Shown here: positions 36,071-44,941 of the stretch, one piece after another
Numbering within the stretch: the first letter of the stretch is position 1
How the letters are laid out: every line of letters begins with the position of its first letter
Source of the DNA: Lentibacillus sp. CBA3610
GTDB lineage: Bacteria > Bacillota > Bacilli > Bacillales > Amphibacillaceae
Direction of reading: 5' to 3'
Length of the DNA: 64,000 nucleotides
Assembly (NCBI RefSeq): GCF_013373365.1
Contig: NZ_CP035925.1
Location: forward strand, 2,480,001-2,544,000
Program-made: the position numbers and the translations under genes
Notes under the pieces: model-generated
The model's database searches: none
The model's input: the letters and a program-made list of their open reading frames with translations, nothing else
Told to the model about the DNA's origin: nothing

Positions 36071-36264
36071 TTTTCGGCTCTCCCTAAAGTTTCATATACT
36101 CTATTGCTAACCAGACTCCACACCTGTCGCAGCTGGTCTGTTGTCCACAAAACCTCACCATGTAACTGCGGTGGTAATTCATACTCTGATTTCCCTCTCG
36201 ACTTACCAAACCAATGTATTTTTGCTGATTCTCCTTTAAACTTAACACCTACATCATAACTCAT
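36067..36264 (-). CDS. Small hypothetical protein of the OLD cassette
   Basis: A 65-aa soluble protein (MSYDVGVKFKGESAKIHWFG, EYELPPQLHGEVLWTTDQLR, QVWSLVSNRVYETLGRAEK) of unknown family. It overlaps the membrane-protein gene by four bases. The ribosome site is poor, so the start is uncertain. Confidence 0.6.
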   Translation of the reverse strand: MSYDVGVKFKGESAKIHWFGKSRGKSEYELPPQLHGEVLWTTDQLRQVWSLVSNRVYETLGRAEK

Positions 36265-36384
36265 ATTCTCATATTAAACTTTCCTTTCCATGAATAACTG
36301 CTCTAAATTGTCTCTATTGGCTCCAATCCATTTCAGTCGATATTTGATATTGTCTTCCATCTTTCTCCTCATCAGTTAAGCCTA

Positions 36385-37168
36385 TCATAACATTAGTGAG
36401 TCAAGAATTGTTTGCATTTCTGGAACTTCTAGATTTATTTTTGTATTTATAATCAATTTACGTATATCATTACACCTACTACGGATTTGATCAATATAGC
36501 CTGGTAAATGTAATTCCTTAGTACGAAATTTGCCATATAGATTTTTACGAGGTTCCTCATTTTTTTTGTTTTCTCCAACCGATAATATTATGCTCAATTT
36601 CTTGTTGGTCTTCATGGGTATTCTCTTTAACCACATACGAACTTTTATAGTACAAAAAGTTCTCGAAATATTTCCTCGCCTGTTTTATACCTGAACTCCG
36701 AAACCCTCTCATATTATCTGGAACTAAGGAAACAACTAGAGACTTTTTGGGTACAAACCAAAGATAAGTAGGCCAACCAGGGATTGATTCTTCAGAAGTT
36801 TCTATTGTACTAGCTTTAACGTTGCCAATCTTACTCTTCAAAGGAATAAATGAAACACCCTCTTCATGTTGTGGTATTTCATTCCAGAGAACAACCCCAT
36901 AACTTTCTTCTTTTTCATCTGAAACTGTCTCTATACAAAAAACACGTCGTATATTATCTTCGCTAGAATCAAAAGTTGCTGTGCTTAATATACTGGTTTT
37001 ACTGTGAAGCCACTTTAAAAAATCTCTTATTAAATGAGAAGGTTCTCCAAACTCCGGTTTTTTTTCTCCCCTTTTATAAAAACCACATTCTTCGATTTTA
37101 TAAGGATATATAATCATACATACTTCAGCCACCCTTAATTTCATTTTCATATAAAATTTCATATCCAT
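36385..37168 (-). pseudogene. OLD-cassette second gene, frameshifted in an A8 run
   Basis: A protein of about 260 aa with no family I recognise. The first segment (ATG 37168; a later ATG at 37117, MIIYPYKIEECGFYKRGE, is also possible) contains PSHLIRDFLKWLHSKTSILS, PTYLWFVPKKSLVVSLVPDN and ARKYFENFLYYKSSYVV, ending EHNIIGWRKQ. The frame then breaks in eight consecutive A (plus-strand T run 36560-36567). With seven A it continues NEEPRKNLYGKFRTKELHLP to ILDSLML. The shift could be a read error, a mutation, or transcriptional slippage on the A8 run. Its place directly after the OLD gene suggests a dedicated partner. Confidence 0.7.
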
Positions 37169-37236
37169 ATTTCCAAATCCTCTGACGAAAGTTTTTGATA
37201 CATCTTTTTAGGACTAACAAGTACGCAAACAAGAAA

Positions 37237-38970
37237 TCACACTTCTTGCGTAGCTGAACTTTTTCTTGCATTTACCCATTCCTGATCAAAATCAGCAAAA
37301 TCACGAGTGAAATTAAGACATGCGTGTAATGCATGAATTGCGGGAATTGATGTATCATCAATGTCCCAATCATCAACTAACCGGTATGCAGATAGAGGCT
37401 TCCCAAGACTAGATTTATATTCGTACTGGTGAGCGGATTCAAAGTTCCTTTCCATAATGAACCTTCTTGCCTTGACTGAATTATCATATTCAAGTATTTC
37501 ATTATAAATTTTTTCATTAAGTGCCCAAGCGGCATTTTGAGTTCCATTTTTATTAAAAGTGTGATCTAAGTCATGAATAACAAAATATTCTATACCAAAA
37601 TGCCGTAATACTTTCTGAAACGATGGAATATTCATTTTTGAACCGCAATTAACTACTAATGGAGCATTTATTAGCTTTATTTTTTCCTTTTCAACAAACT
37701 TGTCTATTAGTCTCCTATAGATAATAGCTTCGGTATCACCTTCAACAAGTATGACATTTTCATTAAAAAATGCTTCACATACATAGGGATTGAATGAATT
37801 TAGCATTTTTAGTCTTTCTTTTTCATTTTCATCAAAAATATTGTTTCTAACTTGGTGTAATTTTATTTCCCCATTTTTCTCCATTTTAGTTCTTAATAAG
37901 GTAGTGTGATCTCTACTTAAATCTACTATGATTGGGGAATGGGTAGCAGCCATTATCTGAAATTCTGATCCCTCGGATAACTCATAAAGTACATCTGTAA
38001 ACATTCTTATAGATTGAGGATGTAAGAAAAGCTCTGGTTCCTCAATTAGTAACATTTTCTTTTTATGTTGTGCAGATATTTGGTCAATATTTTCAATTAC
38101 TTCGTCATCTCTTTGTTTCTTCGATTTTTCAAGTTCGGAAAAAACATGATTTAGTCCTCTTAACGCATTAAACAAAAATTGTCTCCTTATACCATGTCCA
38201 TGGTTACTCATATGTACAGGAAAGCCTTGGTTAGAAAATCTTATATCAGTATTTATGAAGTTAGATAGCTTTTTCCCCAGATCATCCTTTTCCTCTCCAA
38301 ATAATGAAACTGAAAGATCCGGAAACGTTTCCTGCATAAGGTCATTAAGTCGTCCTTCAACCTTTTGTGAGAAATCAGTTGCCATAACTTCCCTACGTAA
38401 TTCCTCTAGTTCTGTTTTTATGTATTTGAAACGCTCTAATTCAGAAGCGTTATCCAATACTTTTTCCTTTACTAGCTTCTGGACTTTCTCCAAAACGAGC
38501 TCAACAGAATCTAGTCCTTTTAGCCAAATAGGCTCTGGACAAGCATTTTGAAGGATGGAATCAAATCCGCCACCACCCCCTTCCGCCCATTTTTCTTCTT
38601 TAAAATTATAGGTGTATTTAATACCCTTTTCATTCTTATTATTCCACACTTTTCTAAATCTTGCTATTCCAGTTTCAGGATTCATTGATGTTTTCATTGC
38701 TTGGTGTTCAAAATCTGAATCATTTTCAGCTTCTATCCACGCTTCAATACTGATTGGTTTGTCATTTTGATTATGGAAATCTCCTTCTTCTGCGGGTGTA
38801 TTAGACTTAACAAAGTACTCATATGCACTAAGAACAGATGATTTACCAGTATTGTTTTGGCCAATTAAAAATATTAAGTTAATGTCATCGAAATCGATTT
38901 CCACACCTGGAAAATCAACATCCCCAGAAATTCCTCTGAAGTTTGATATAAGAAATTTAACTAATTTCAT
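37237..38970 (-). CDS. OLD family ATPase with TOPRIM nuclease domain
   Basis: A 577-aa defence-type nuclease. The N-terminal ATPase has Walker A GQNNTGKSS (residues 37-45), a Q-loop region, the dimer signature near SNHGHGIRRQFLFNALRGL, Walker B KKMLLIEEPELFLHP and the switch AATHSP. The C-terminal TOPRIM domain carries ENVILVEGDTEAIIYRRLI (metal glutamate at about 410) and FVIHDLDHT (about 467-471). Standalone OLD proteins and those with partners (as in Gabija and PARIS) act against phage. The ATG follows GAGGAGGGACGAGC. Three further genes follow on the same strand, and none is the UvrD-like helicase of Gabija. Confidence 0.88.
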   Translation of the reverse strand: MKLVKFLISNFRGISGDVDFPGVEIDFDDINLIFLIGQNNTGKSSVLSAYEYFVKSNTPAEEGDFHNQNDKPISIEAWIEAENDSDFEHQAMKTSMNPETGIARFRKVWNNKNEKGIKYTYNFKEEKWAEGGGGGFDSILQNACPEPIWLKGLDSVELVLEKVQKLVKEKVLDNASELERFKYIKTELEELRREVMATDFSQKVEGRLNDLMQETFPDLSVSLFGEEKDDLGKKLSNFINTDIRFSNQGFPVHMSNHGHGIRRQFLFNALRGLNHVFSELEKSKKQRDDEVIENIDQISAQHKKKMLLIEEPELFLHPQSIRMFTDVLYELSEGSEFQIMAATHSPIIVDLSRDHTTLLRTKMEKNGEIKLHQVRNNIFDENEKERLKMLNSFNPYVCEAFFNENVILVEGDTEAIIYRRLIDKFVEKEKIKLINAPLVVNCGSKMNIPSFQKVLRHFGIEYFVIHDLDHTFNKNGTQNAAWALNEKIYNEILEYDNSVKARRFIMERNFESAHQYEYKSSLGKPLSAYRLVDDWDIDDTSIPAIHALHACLNFTRDFADFDQEWVNARKSSATQEV

Positions 38971-39118
38971 AAAGCTCGTCCCTCCTCATTAAAATGAATT
39001 CGCTTTCATTCAGCAAAATCACTTATCTTACAATCTATTAATTCGATATGAATCAACAAATTCCTGCATGATGAAATGAAATCAATAACAATTGGATAAA
39101 AGACTAAATATTATATAC

Positions 39119-39146
39119 ACTAAGCACCCCTTCAGGGGTGCCACAA
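39119..39146 (-). terminator. Hairpin after ugd
   Basis: GGCACCCC and GGGGTGCT pair around a four-base loop on the minus strand shortly after the ugd stop. The T run after it is short. Confidence 0.6.
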
Positions 39147-39156
39147 AATACTACCA

Positions 39157-40323
39157 TCAATCCCGACTAAACAAATCCCGTGTATATACCTTCTCTTCAA
39201 CATCCTTCAAATCATCCGTCATCCGGTTTGCCACGATAACATCTGCCAAATCCTTAAATTCCTCAAAGTCGTTCACGACTCGGGAGTTGTAGAATGTCTC
39301 CTCTTTCAATGCCGGTTCATACACGACCACTTCAATGCCCTTCGCCTTAATACGCTTCATGACACCTTGTATAGCAGATTGGCGGAAGTTGTCGGAGTCT
39401 GTCTTCATGGTTAGGCGGTGAATGCCGACGACATCTGGGTTGCGTTCGATGATCATATTGGCTACATGATCCTTGCGTGTGCGGTTGGCGTCCACGATGG
39501 CTTGCATAATGTTGTTTGGTACGTCCTCGTAGTTGGCGAGGAGCTGTTTGGTGTCTTTTGGCAGGCAGTAGCCGCCGTAGCCAAAGGACGGGTTGTTGTA
39601 ATGGCTGCCGATGCGCGGGTCAAGAGAGACGCCGTCGATGATCTGCTGCGTGTTCAGGTTGCGTACTTCGGCATACGAGTCCAGTTCGTTAAAGAAAGCG
39701 ACACGCATGGCGAGGTATGTATTCGCGAATAGCTTGATGGCTTCGGCTTCGGTTGAGTTGGTGAATAGTACATCGATATCTTCCTTCTCGGCGCCTTGGA
39801 CGAGAAGGTCAGCGAATATTTTGGCGCGGTCGGACTTCTCGCCGACAATGATGCGTGATGGATATAGATTATCGTATAATGCTTTGCCTTCCCGTAAAAA
39901 TTCGGGTGAGAAGATGATATTGTTTGTCCCAAATTTGGCATTGGTTTCTTTCGTGTAGCCAACCGGAATGGTCGATTTGATCACCATGACGGTATCTGGA
40001 TTGGTGTCCAGGGTGTTGCCGATGACGCTTTCGACGGTTGATGTGTCGAAATAGTTCTGATCCGGATCATAGTTGGTCGGTGTGGATATAATGACATAGT
40101 CCGCGTCGGCAAAGGCTTCCTCATGATCTGTGGTGGCGGTCAGATTCAAGTTCTTGTTGGCGAGGAAGTCTTCTATTTCATTGTCGACAATTGGTGACTT
40201 CTGATTGTTGATCATATCGACTTTTTCCTGCATGATGTCGAATGCGACGACTTCGTTATGTTGGGCGAGCAAGACGGCGTTGGATAAGCCGACATAGCCT
40301 GTCCCTGCGACTGCGATTTTCAT
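39157..40323 (-). CDS. ugd: UDP-glucose 6-dehydrogenase
   Basis: Oxidises UDP-glucose to UDP-glucuronate with two NAD, in the cytoplasm, for acidic surface polysaccharides. It has the Rossmann start [57 protein letters not shown], the lysine of [20 protein letters not shown], and the catalytic cysteine in [15 protein letters not shown] 40323 follows AATAGGAGGAATACACAA, so the 12 extra upstream codons are rejected. Normal length (388 aa). Immediately upstream is a decayed UDP-glucuronate epimerase. GalU at 60.8 kb would supply UDP-glucose. Confidence 0.96.
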   Translation of the reverse strand: MKIAVAGTGYVGLSNAVLLAQHNEVVAFDIMQEKVDMINNQKSPIVDNEIEDFLANKNLNLTATTDHEEAFADADYVIISTPTNYDPDQNYFDTSTVESVIGNTLDTNPDTVMVIKSTIPVGYTKETNAKFGTNNIIFSPEFLREGKALYDNLYPSRIIVGEKSDRAKIFADLLVQGAEKEDIDVLFTNSTEAEAIKLFANTYLAMRVAFFNELDSYAEVRNLNTQQIIDGVSLDPRIGSHYNNPSFGYGGYCLPKDTKQLLANYEDVPNNIMQAIVDANRTRKDHVANMIIERNPDVVGIHRLTMKTDSDNFRQSAIQGVMKRIKAKGIEVVVYEPALKEETFYNSRVVNDFEEFKDLADVIVANRMTDDLKDVEEKVYTRDLFSRD

Positions 40324-40486
40324 TTGTGTATTCCTCCTATTTCCCCTGTATGATAACATATATTTTCTTCAAGTTTCGGTTGGTTGTTCCACTGAGATCC
40401 CTAACCCGTCAAATGGCTCAGCCTCTTATTGCGACAATAGTCCTATTCAAAGGCATGGGGATATGGTTCAGTATTAAAACCTGCCT

Positions 40487-41045
40487 TATTTCTTTTGATA
40501 ATAATCGACATACCAATCGGCGAATTTCTACAGGCCGTCTTGGATGGATGTTTCTGGTTTATAGCCGACTGCCTGATAAAGCAAATCCATCAATGCATAG
40601 GTTGCCGGCACATCCCCTGGCTTAATCGGTTCATAGACTTTGTTGAATTCTACTTCAAATGCATGGCTTAATGCTTTTTCCAGGGCAGCGATGAACGTCA
40701 TCAGTTTCTCCGGGCTGTTGTTGCCGATGTTAAAGATTCGGTGTGGTGCGCCCTCTTCTCCCTCAGGTGGATTCTCCATTAGCCGTTCCATGCCCATGAC
40801 TATATCATCAATGTATGTGAAATCGCGATACAGATCATTGTCAAAATCGCCATTGTTAAAGATCTTAATCGGTTCGCCTGCAAAATACTTATTCGTGAAA
40901 CCGAAGTAAGCCATATCCGGACGCCCCATTGGCCCGTAAACCGTAAAGCCAGATGATTAACCGGTGTCTGCAGGCTTCCAGGATGTTTATAGAAGCCAAT
41001 GAGATTGCTCTGGATTTACACATCCGGGTCAATAGAATAACGGAC
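40487..41045 (-). pseudogene. UDP-glucuronate 4-epimerase-like protein (CapI type), decayed
   Basis: The C-terminal half is readable: VYGPMGRPDMAYFGFTNKYF, RDFTYIDDIVMGMERLMENP, HRIFNIGNNSPEKLMTFIAA, PGDVPATYALMDLLYQAVGY. It then meets a TAG (40528-40530) after SIQDGL, followed in frame by KFADWYVDYYQKK and the natural stop at 40487. Upstream only a fragment resembling SNLIGFYKHPG and NHLALRF remains, so the cofactor-binding N-terminus and a middle segment with the catalytic Tyr-Lys are deleted. The intact enzyme would have made UDP-galacturonate from the product of Ugd. Confidence 0.8.
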
Positions 41046-41156
41046 ACCAGCCTGTGCCACCAACTTAAAAATGACAGTCTAACTGTTTAAGGTTCATTAG
41101 GAGATATATGTGCTTAATCTTTATTCACGTTAATATATTCCACAACTGTTCCTGTA

Positions 41157-42014
41157 TTAACAATAATGTTTGGTAAGACATTTTAGCTCCTGTGTATGAA
41201 CCTTACTGAGATCCCTCATTTCTACTTGATCAGAAGTTGGATAACCAATTTTGCGGTTTACAAGCATCTCATAAGCATCATTTGGGTCATGTAATAAAAT
41301 GCTATAAGTATCATTTAGTGGTTCCCTGGTTTTGTCCGTATATAGAATCCGTGCAAAAAATTCATGTTGTCCTACTTTCACGGAGACAAATTGCACATCA
41401 GGTCCAAAAGGCGAAACAGGCAATTCCCTAAACTCTCCATTAACTGACTTATCAAACATACTTATATCGGCCATAAAATAGCTAACGGACACTGTCATAT
41501 TTAAAAACTGATCAAAAGATATTCCGCTCGGCAGAATAAAAATATCAATTCTTGCAGCTTTATTTTTTTGCAAATTAATAAGGGATGTTTCATATTTCTT
41601 TACCCGATTAATATTTTGTCCATTTGCCAAATTAAATGATGAGGGAATGTATAAGCTGCATAAAGGAAATGCAAAAATCTGCTCAGCATTGATTGTGCCA
41701 TTATGTCTAACCGGGATTTTAGTATCTTGGTGAATTTTATTCTTTTTTCGTTTCCTTTTCTGTTCATTTTTAAAATGTATGGTGGGTAAGTTCATTTGAC
41801 AATCTTTATATAAATAGAAACCATGCCATGATACAGCATTCATAGACACCGGCATCATTACCATACCCTTCGCTGTCTGAATACAGCTATGGAAAAAATG
41901 TTTTCCCCGAGCGGCATCAATGTTCAAATCAATCTGGCCCTTAATACTTGTTACTTCCGTGGATTTGATAGACAAAGCAATTTTATCTTCTATGGTTACA
42001 TAGAACTTACTCAA
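41157..42014 (-). CDS. Hypothetical protein, third gene of the Abi_C cassette
   Basis: A 285-aa protein starting at TTG 42014 (GGGAGGGA six bases before). No domain is recognised. It is rich in beta-like segments (FYVTIEDKIALSIKS, MPVSMNAVSWHGFYLYKD, VSVKVGQHEFFARILYTDK), has a basic patch QKRKRKKNK and no signal peptide or membrane helix. It follows the 42-kb gene by 48 bp on the same strand, so joint transcription is likely. Confidence 0.65.
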   Translation of the reverse strand: MSKFYVTIEDKIALSIKSTEVTSIKGQIDLNIDAARGKHFFHSCIQTAKGMVMMPVSMNAVSWHGFYLYKDCQMNLPTIHFKNEQKRKRKKNKIHQDTKIPVRHNGTINAEQIFAFPLCSLYIPSSFNLANGQNINRVKKYETSLINLQKNKAARIDIFILPSGISFDQFLNMTVSVSYFMADISMFDKSVNGEFRELPVSPFGPDVQFVSVKVGQHEFFARILYTDKTREPLNDTYSILLHDPNDAYEMLVNRKIGYPTSDQVEMRDLSKVHTQELKCLTKHYC

Positions 42015-42062
42015 ATAGTGTCCCTCCCAGTATAGTCAGACGTCTATAGAGATTAGGATAAA

Positions 42063-42824
42063 TTATATCCAAAGCCTCTTTTTTATCACATCACTTTTTT
42101 TCATATTACTATTATAAGAAGTGAAAAATTCTCTTAAAAAAGGAAATAAATTATGTTTAAATTCAAGACGTTCCAATATCTCGGCTAAATTACAAATAAT
42201 TGTATAAACATAGAAAACTATATGTCCTTGAACGCGTTGTATTTTTTCTGTTTCAAATAATAAATCATTAAAATCATCAATAATTTCATTTGTTTCGCTA
42301 TAAACCCATACAACACTTTCTACATGTGAATTTGGAATTCCTTTTTTCTTTTTAATACAGTGCCTATTATATATTTTCTCTTGTATTTTTGACCATTCAA
42401 CTAGCGGATCTTCAATTCCAGTTTGTCCAGTAAGGTAGTCTAAATTATAGTAGCGAGATCGATTTGCAAAGCTTGACAAAAAATTTATAATCTCAGTAAG
42501 GAGGCTCTCATCCAAGCCTTTATCGGGATTTAAGTTAATATCTGAATTCGCCTGGATATCCCTATACATAATTTCTATATTATGCCCATAGGCTTTCATT
42601 GTCTTATTATCTGGGAAGCGATTGTTTTCACCCCTATAATTTTGAATTACAATTAGCTTCATTAACCGTTCTATTCCAATTGTCAGTTGAAAAAATGCTT
42701 GATAGTATTGCCCTTTATCATGGACACCTGATTTTCTTAATGAAGTCAGTCCACTGCCTATCGATGTTGATGCTATATACCCTTCTTTAGTAAGTAATGA
42801 TATTTGTTTTTCAGTTAACTGGAT
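42063..42824 (-). CDS. Hypothetical protein, second gene of the Abi_C cassette (start codon unclear)
   Basis: An ATG at 42662 begins a 199-aa frame, but coding-like sequence in the same frame extends upstream to about 42824: IQLTEKQISLLTKEGYIAST, SIGSGLTSLRKSGVHDKGQY, YQAFFQLTIGIERLMKLIVI. Before that comes AAGAGGTGATTTAA, a ribosome site followed by a stop, with no ATG, GTG or TTG in frame between. Either an ATC start is used or a base change has destroyed the start. The protein is mainly helical with no known domain; GIERLMKLIVIQN and HIVFYVYTIICNLAEILERL recur in proteins of abortive-infection type only in general style. Confidence 0.6.
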   Translation of the reverse strand: MQLTEKQISLLTKEGYIASTSIGSGLTSLRKSGVHDKGQYYQAFFQLTIGIERLMKLIVIQNYRGENNRFPDNKTMKAYGHNIEIMYRDIQANSDINLNPDKGLDESLLTEIINFLSSFANRSRYYNLDYLTGQTGIEDPLVEWSKIQEKIYNRHCIKKKKGIPNSHVESVVWVYSETNEIIDDFNDLLFETEKIQRVQGHIVFYVYTIICNLAEILERLEFKHNLFPFLREFFTSYNSNMKKSDVIKKRLWI

Positions 42825-42840
42825 TTAAATCACCTCTTGG

Positions 42841-43695
42841 TTATTTTCCAATATTAACAAGATGTAAATCTTCTAATTTGCGTAGCATGTAATCTGAAAC
42901 AACACCTATAGATTGAACGACATTTTGTGCATCTTCATCACTTATAGATGCTAAAAAAGGCCTGCCATGTCCTGTTCCTTCTTTATTTCTTAATGTATTA
43001 ACAGAACATCCCAATTGATAAAGTGAACTTTCATATCGCTTAATGGCTGATAGTTTAGAATCACCATTTTTACTTGGTGTGTACATATCTAAAGCGGTAA
43101 ATGCTTGACCTAATAATGTGGGAAAGTTTTTTGGAAAGCTATTCTGACCCCACTTAACTTGTAATACATGTTTTGCTACGGCTTCTAGCAAATCTTTACC
43201 CGTACCTGCTAAAAGTGCAGCATCAAGTGAACCTTTCCTTGCTCTTTTCACATATGACACTAAGGCTTGGGTAAGTCCCTTTTCAGTTAGGTTATCAAGA
43301 ACCAACGGATGTAAATCACCGTCAGACGATAATACATATCCCTCAGATTTAAAAACAGAAGTAGCATTTTCAATTGCTTCTTGACCTACAAAGTTCAATG
43401 ATTCTTTTCTAAAACCACCAAACCCTTTAATAGTGTCTATCAGATATTTTATTAACAATTCCCCAGCATGTATATCATTATTTAAAGCTGAACTCAGTAC
43501 TGCTCGTACTCTTTTAGCTTTGCCAACCGTTTGTCCATTAGCCTTTGGATCCATATGAGTTAATCCTACACGTGAAAATAAAAAACTTAAATCAGAATGG
43601 GTAGGCTCACGTTTACGTTGCTTTTGCGAATCATCTAATAATCGTGATACTGCTATAATAATTGCATCAGTTAGAGGTGCTGAATTAGCTTGCAT
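42841..43695 (-). CDS. Abortive infection protein with Abi_C domain
   Basis: A 284-aa protein. The C-terminal 90 residues fit the Abi_C domain: FPTLLGQAFTALDMYTPSKN, then LGCSVNTLRNKEGTGHGRPF and a helix SYVVSDYMLRKLED-like segment (VVQSIGVVSDYMLRKLED). The RNKEGTGHGR motif is diagnostic for the group. The N-terminal 190 residues are helical and unassigned. ATG 43695 follows AGGTGATG. It is first of three minus-strand genes with 16-48 bp gaps. A role in phage resistance is inferred from the domain. Confidence 0.8.
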   Translation of the reverse strand: MQANSAPLTDAIIIAVSRLLDDSQKQRKREPTHSDLSFLFSRVGLTHMDPKANGQTVGKAKRVRAVLSSALNNDIHAGELLIKYLIDTIKGFGGFRKESLNFVGQEAIENATSVFKSEGYVLSSDGDLHPLVLDNLTEKGLTQALVSYVKRARKGSLDAALLAGTGKDLLEAVAKHVLQVKWGQNSFPKNFPTLLGQAFTALDMYTPSKNGDSKLSAIKRYESSLYQLGCSVNTLRNKEGTGHGRPFLASISDEDAQNVVQSIGVVSDYMLRKLEDLHLVNIGK

Positions 43696-43904
43696 AACAT
43701 CACCTGTTTCGACATAATTTCATCCCCCATATCAATATTTCTGAATTTGCACGAAAAACATTTTATACTTCTTTAGGTAAGGTGACATTTCCCATTAACA
43801 AGTCATCCTCTGCTCTGCTGGCAAAGTAAAACTGTCTGTGACGTGCGAATTGCTAAATTGGAGTATTTGACATGGATTTAATGAAGCGATAAGAAATTAC
43901 AGTG

Positions 43905-44102
43905 TTATTTGCTCTTTAATAAAAATTCGACAAAAAAACTAGAATCCTTCTTTTTCTGGAGAACTCCTGCTTGCGCTGCTAGATTAATTACAATTTCAAT
44001 ATTTCCCTGGTCAAAACAACGATTCAATGCCTTTCAATCAGTCATATCTTCTTCATAAAGCGTATAAGCATTGAATATACGAAGAACCTTATTGTCAGTC
44101 AT
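43905..44102 (-). pseudogene. Small gene with an in-frame TGA
   Basis: ATG 44102 follows GAAGGAAAGAGAA and opens MTDNKVLRIFNAYTLYEEDM-TD, then TGA, then in the same frame KALNRCFDQGNIEIVINLAA and QAGVLQKKKDSSFFVEFLLK to a TAA. A single TGG-to-TGA change would explain the break, giving a 65-aa protein. The family is unknown. Confidence 0.45.
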
Positions 44103-44163
44103 TTCTCTTTCCTTCATAATCTCTGTTAATCAAACATAAGTCAATTCCCTTCCTTTTCATCTG

Positions 44164-44619
44164 TTATCTTGCTGTATTCAAAAGTAGATCTTTGATGTCT
44201 TTCTCTAGCTTTCTATTATTATTTGTTTTCTTGTACCACCTATTTGCAAGTTTTGGTTTTTCAATATCTTTTTTCATTGCTATTACTAATTCAGTCAATT
44301 CCTGTTTACCTTGTTCAGTTTTGTTATTTATGCCATTTTTCTCACAAACTGCCATTTTCTCTATTACCTCATTCGAACCATATAATACATTTAAATATTT
44401 AAAGAATAGAAAACGTTTATTTGTATCTTTTTGCATAAAGTTAGGGTTAAATTCATGCAATACATTTAAATATTGTGTATAAAATTCTCCCTTTTTATCA
44501 GCAACTTTCATTAAATTCTCTCTACGTTTTGCGAATAATGAGTTTATGTAAGCGCCAAGAATTAAAGTGATTATTGATACAATCCAGCCGTTTGAATTTA
44601 TCAATTCTATTAAATCCAT
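44164..44619 (-). CDS. Membrane-anchored hypothetical protein
   Basis: A 151-aa protein with one N-terminal membrane segment (GWIVSIITLILGAYINSLFA, residues 11-30) and a cytoplasmic helical domain rich in Lys and Asn (KGEFYTQYLNVLHEF, DIEKPKLANRWYKK). AAGGGGGG precedes the ATG. No known domain. It sits between the Abi_C cassette and the polysaccharide locus. Confidence 0.65.
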   Translation of the reverse strand: MDLIELINSNGWIVSIITLILGAYINSLFAKRRENLMKVADKKGEFYTQYLNVLHEFNPNFMQKDTNKRFLFFKYLNVLYGSNEVIEKMAVCEKNGINNKTEQGKQELTELVIAMKKDIEKPKLANRWYKKTNNNRKLEKDIKDLLLNTAR

Positions 44620-44941
44620 TCATGTCCCCCCTTTTTTCCCAGTTACCTCCATTTTATAATATTCTTCACCCAACTTATTAAACGAAGGGCATTGTAGTTT
44701 ATCATCTTATGAAGCCCAAAATAAGATGAGAATTTCTATTTTAGAAAACGATCACTCGTGAATTCCCGAAAGTAAGAGAAAGAGCGGGAGAAAATATTGT
44801 TTTGACTAAAACGGTAAAGAAACGCGAGCCGGTTGACGGGATGTTGTACAAATGACTGTATGAATTCATTTGTATGGAACTACTTGTCCATTTTCATACT
44901 CTTTTCCGTTTGATTGTTTTCCCTTCACCTATCTCCATAAT
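44620..44941. other. Spacer at the edge of the polysaccharide locus
   Basis: No gene is recognised. It contains the 3' flank of mnaA. A weak AT-rich hairpin near 44710-44750 is not convincing. Confidence 0.35.

Noticed and set aside
37237..38970. Gabija system
   Set aside because: The OLD protein would fit GajA, but none of the following genes is a UvrD-like helicase.
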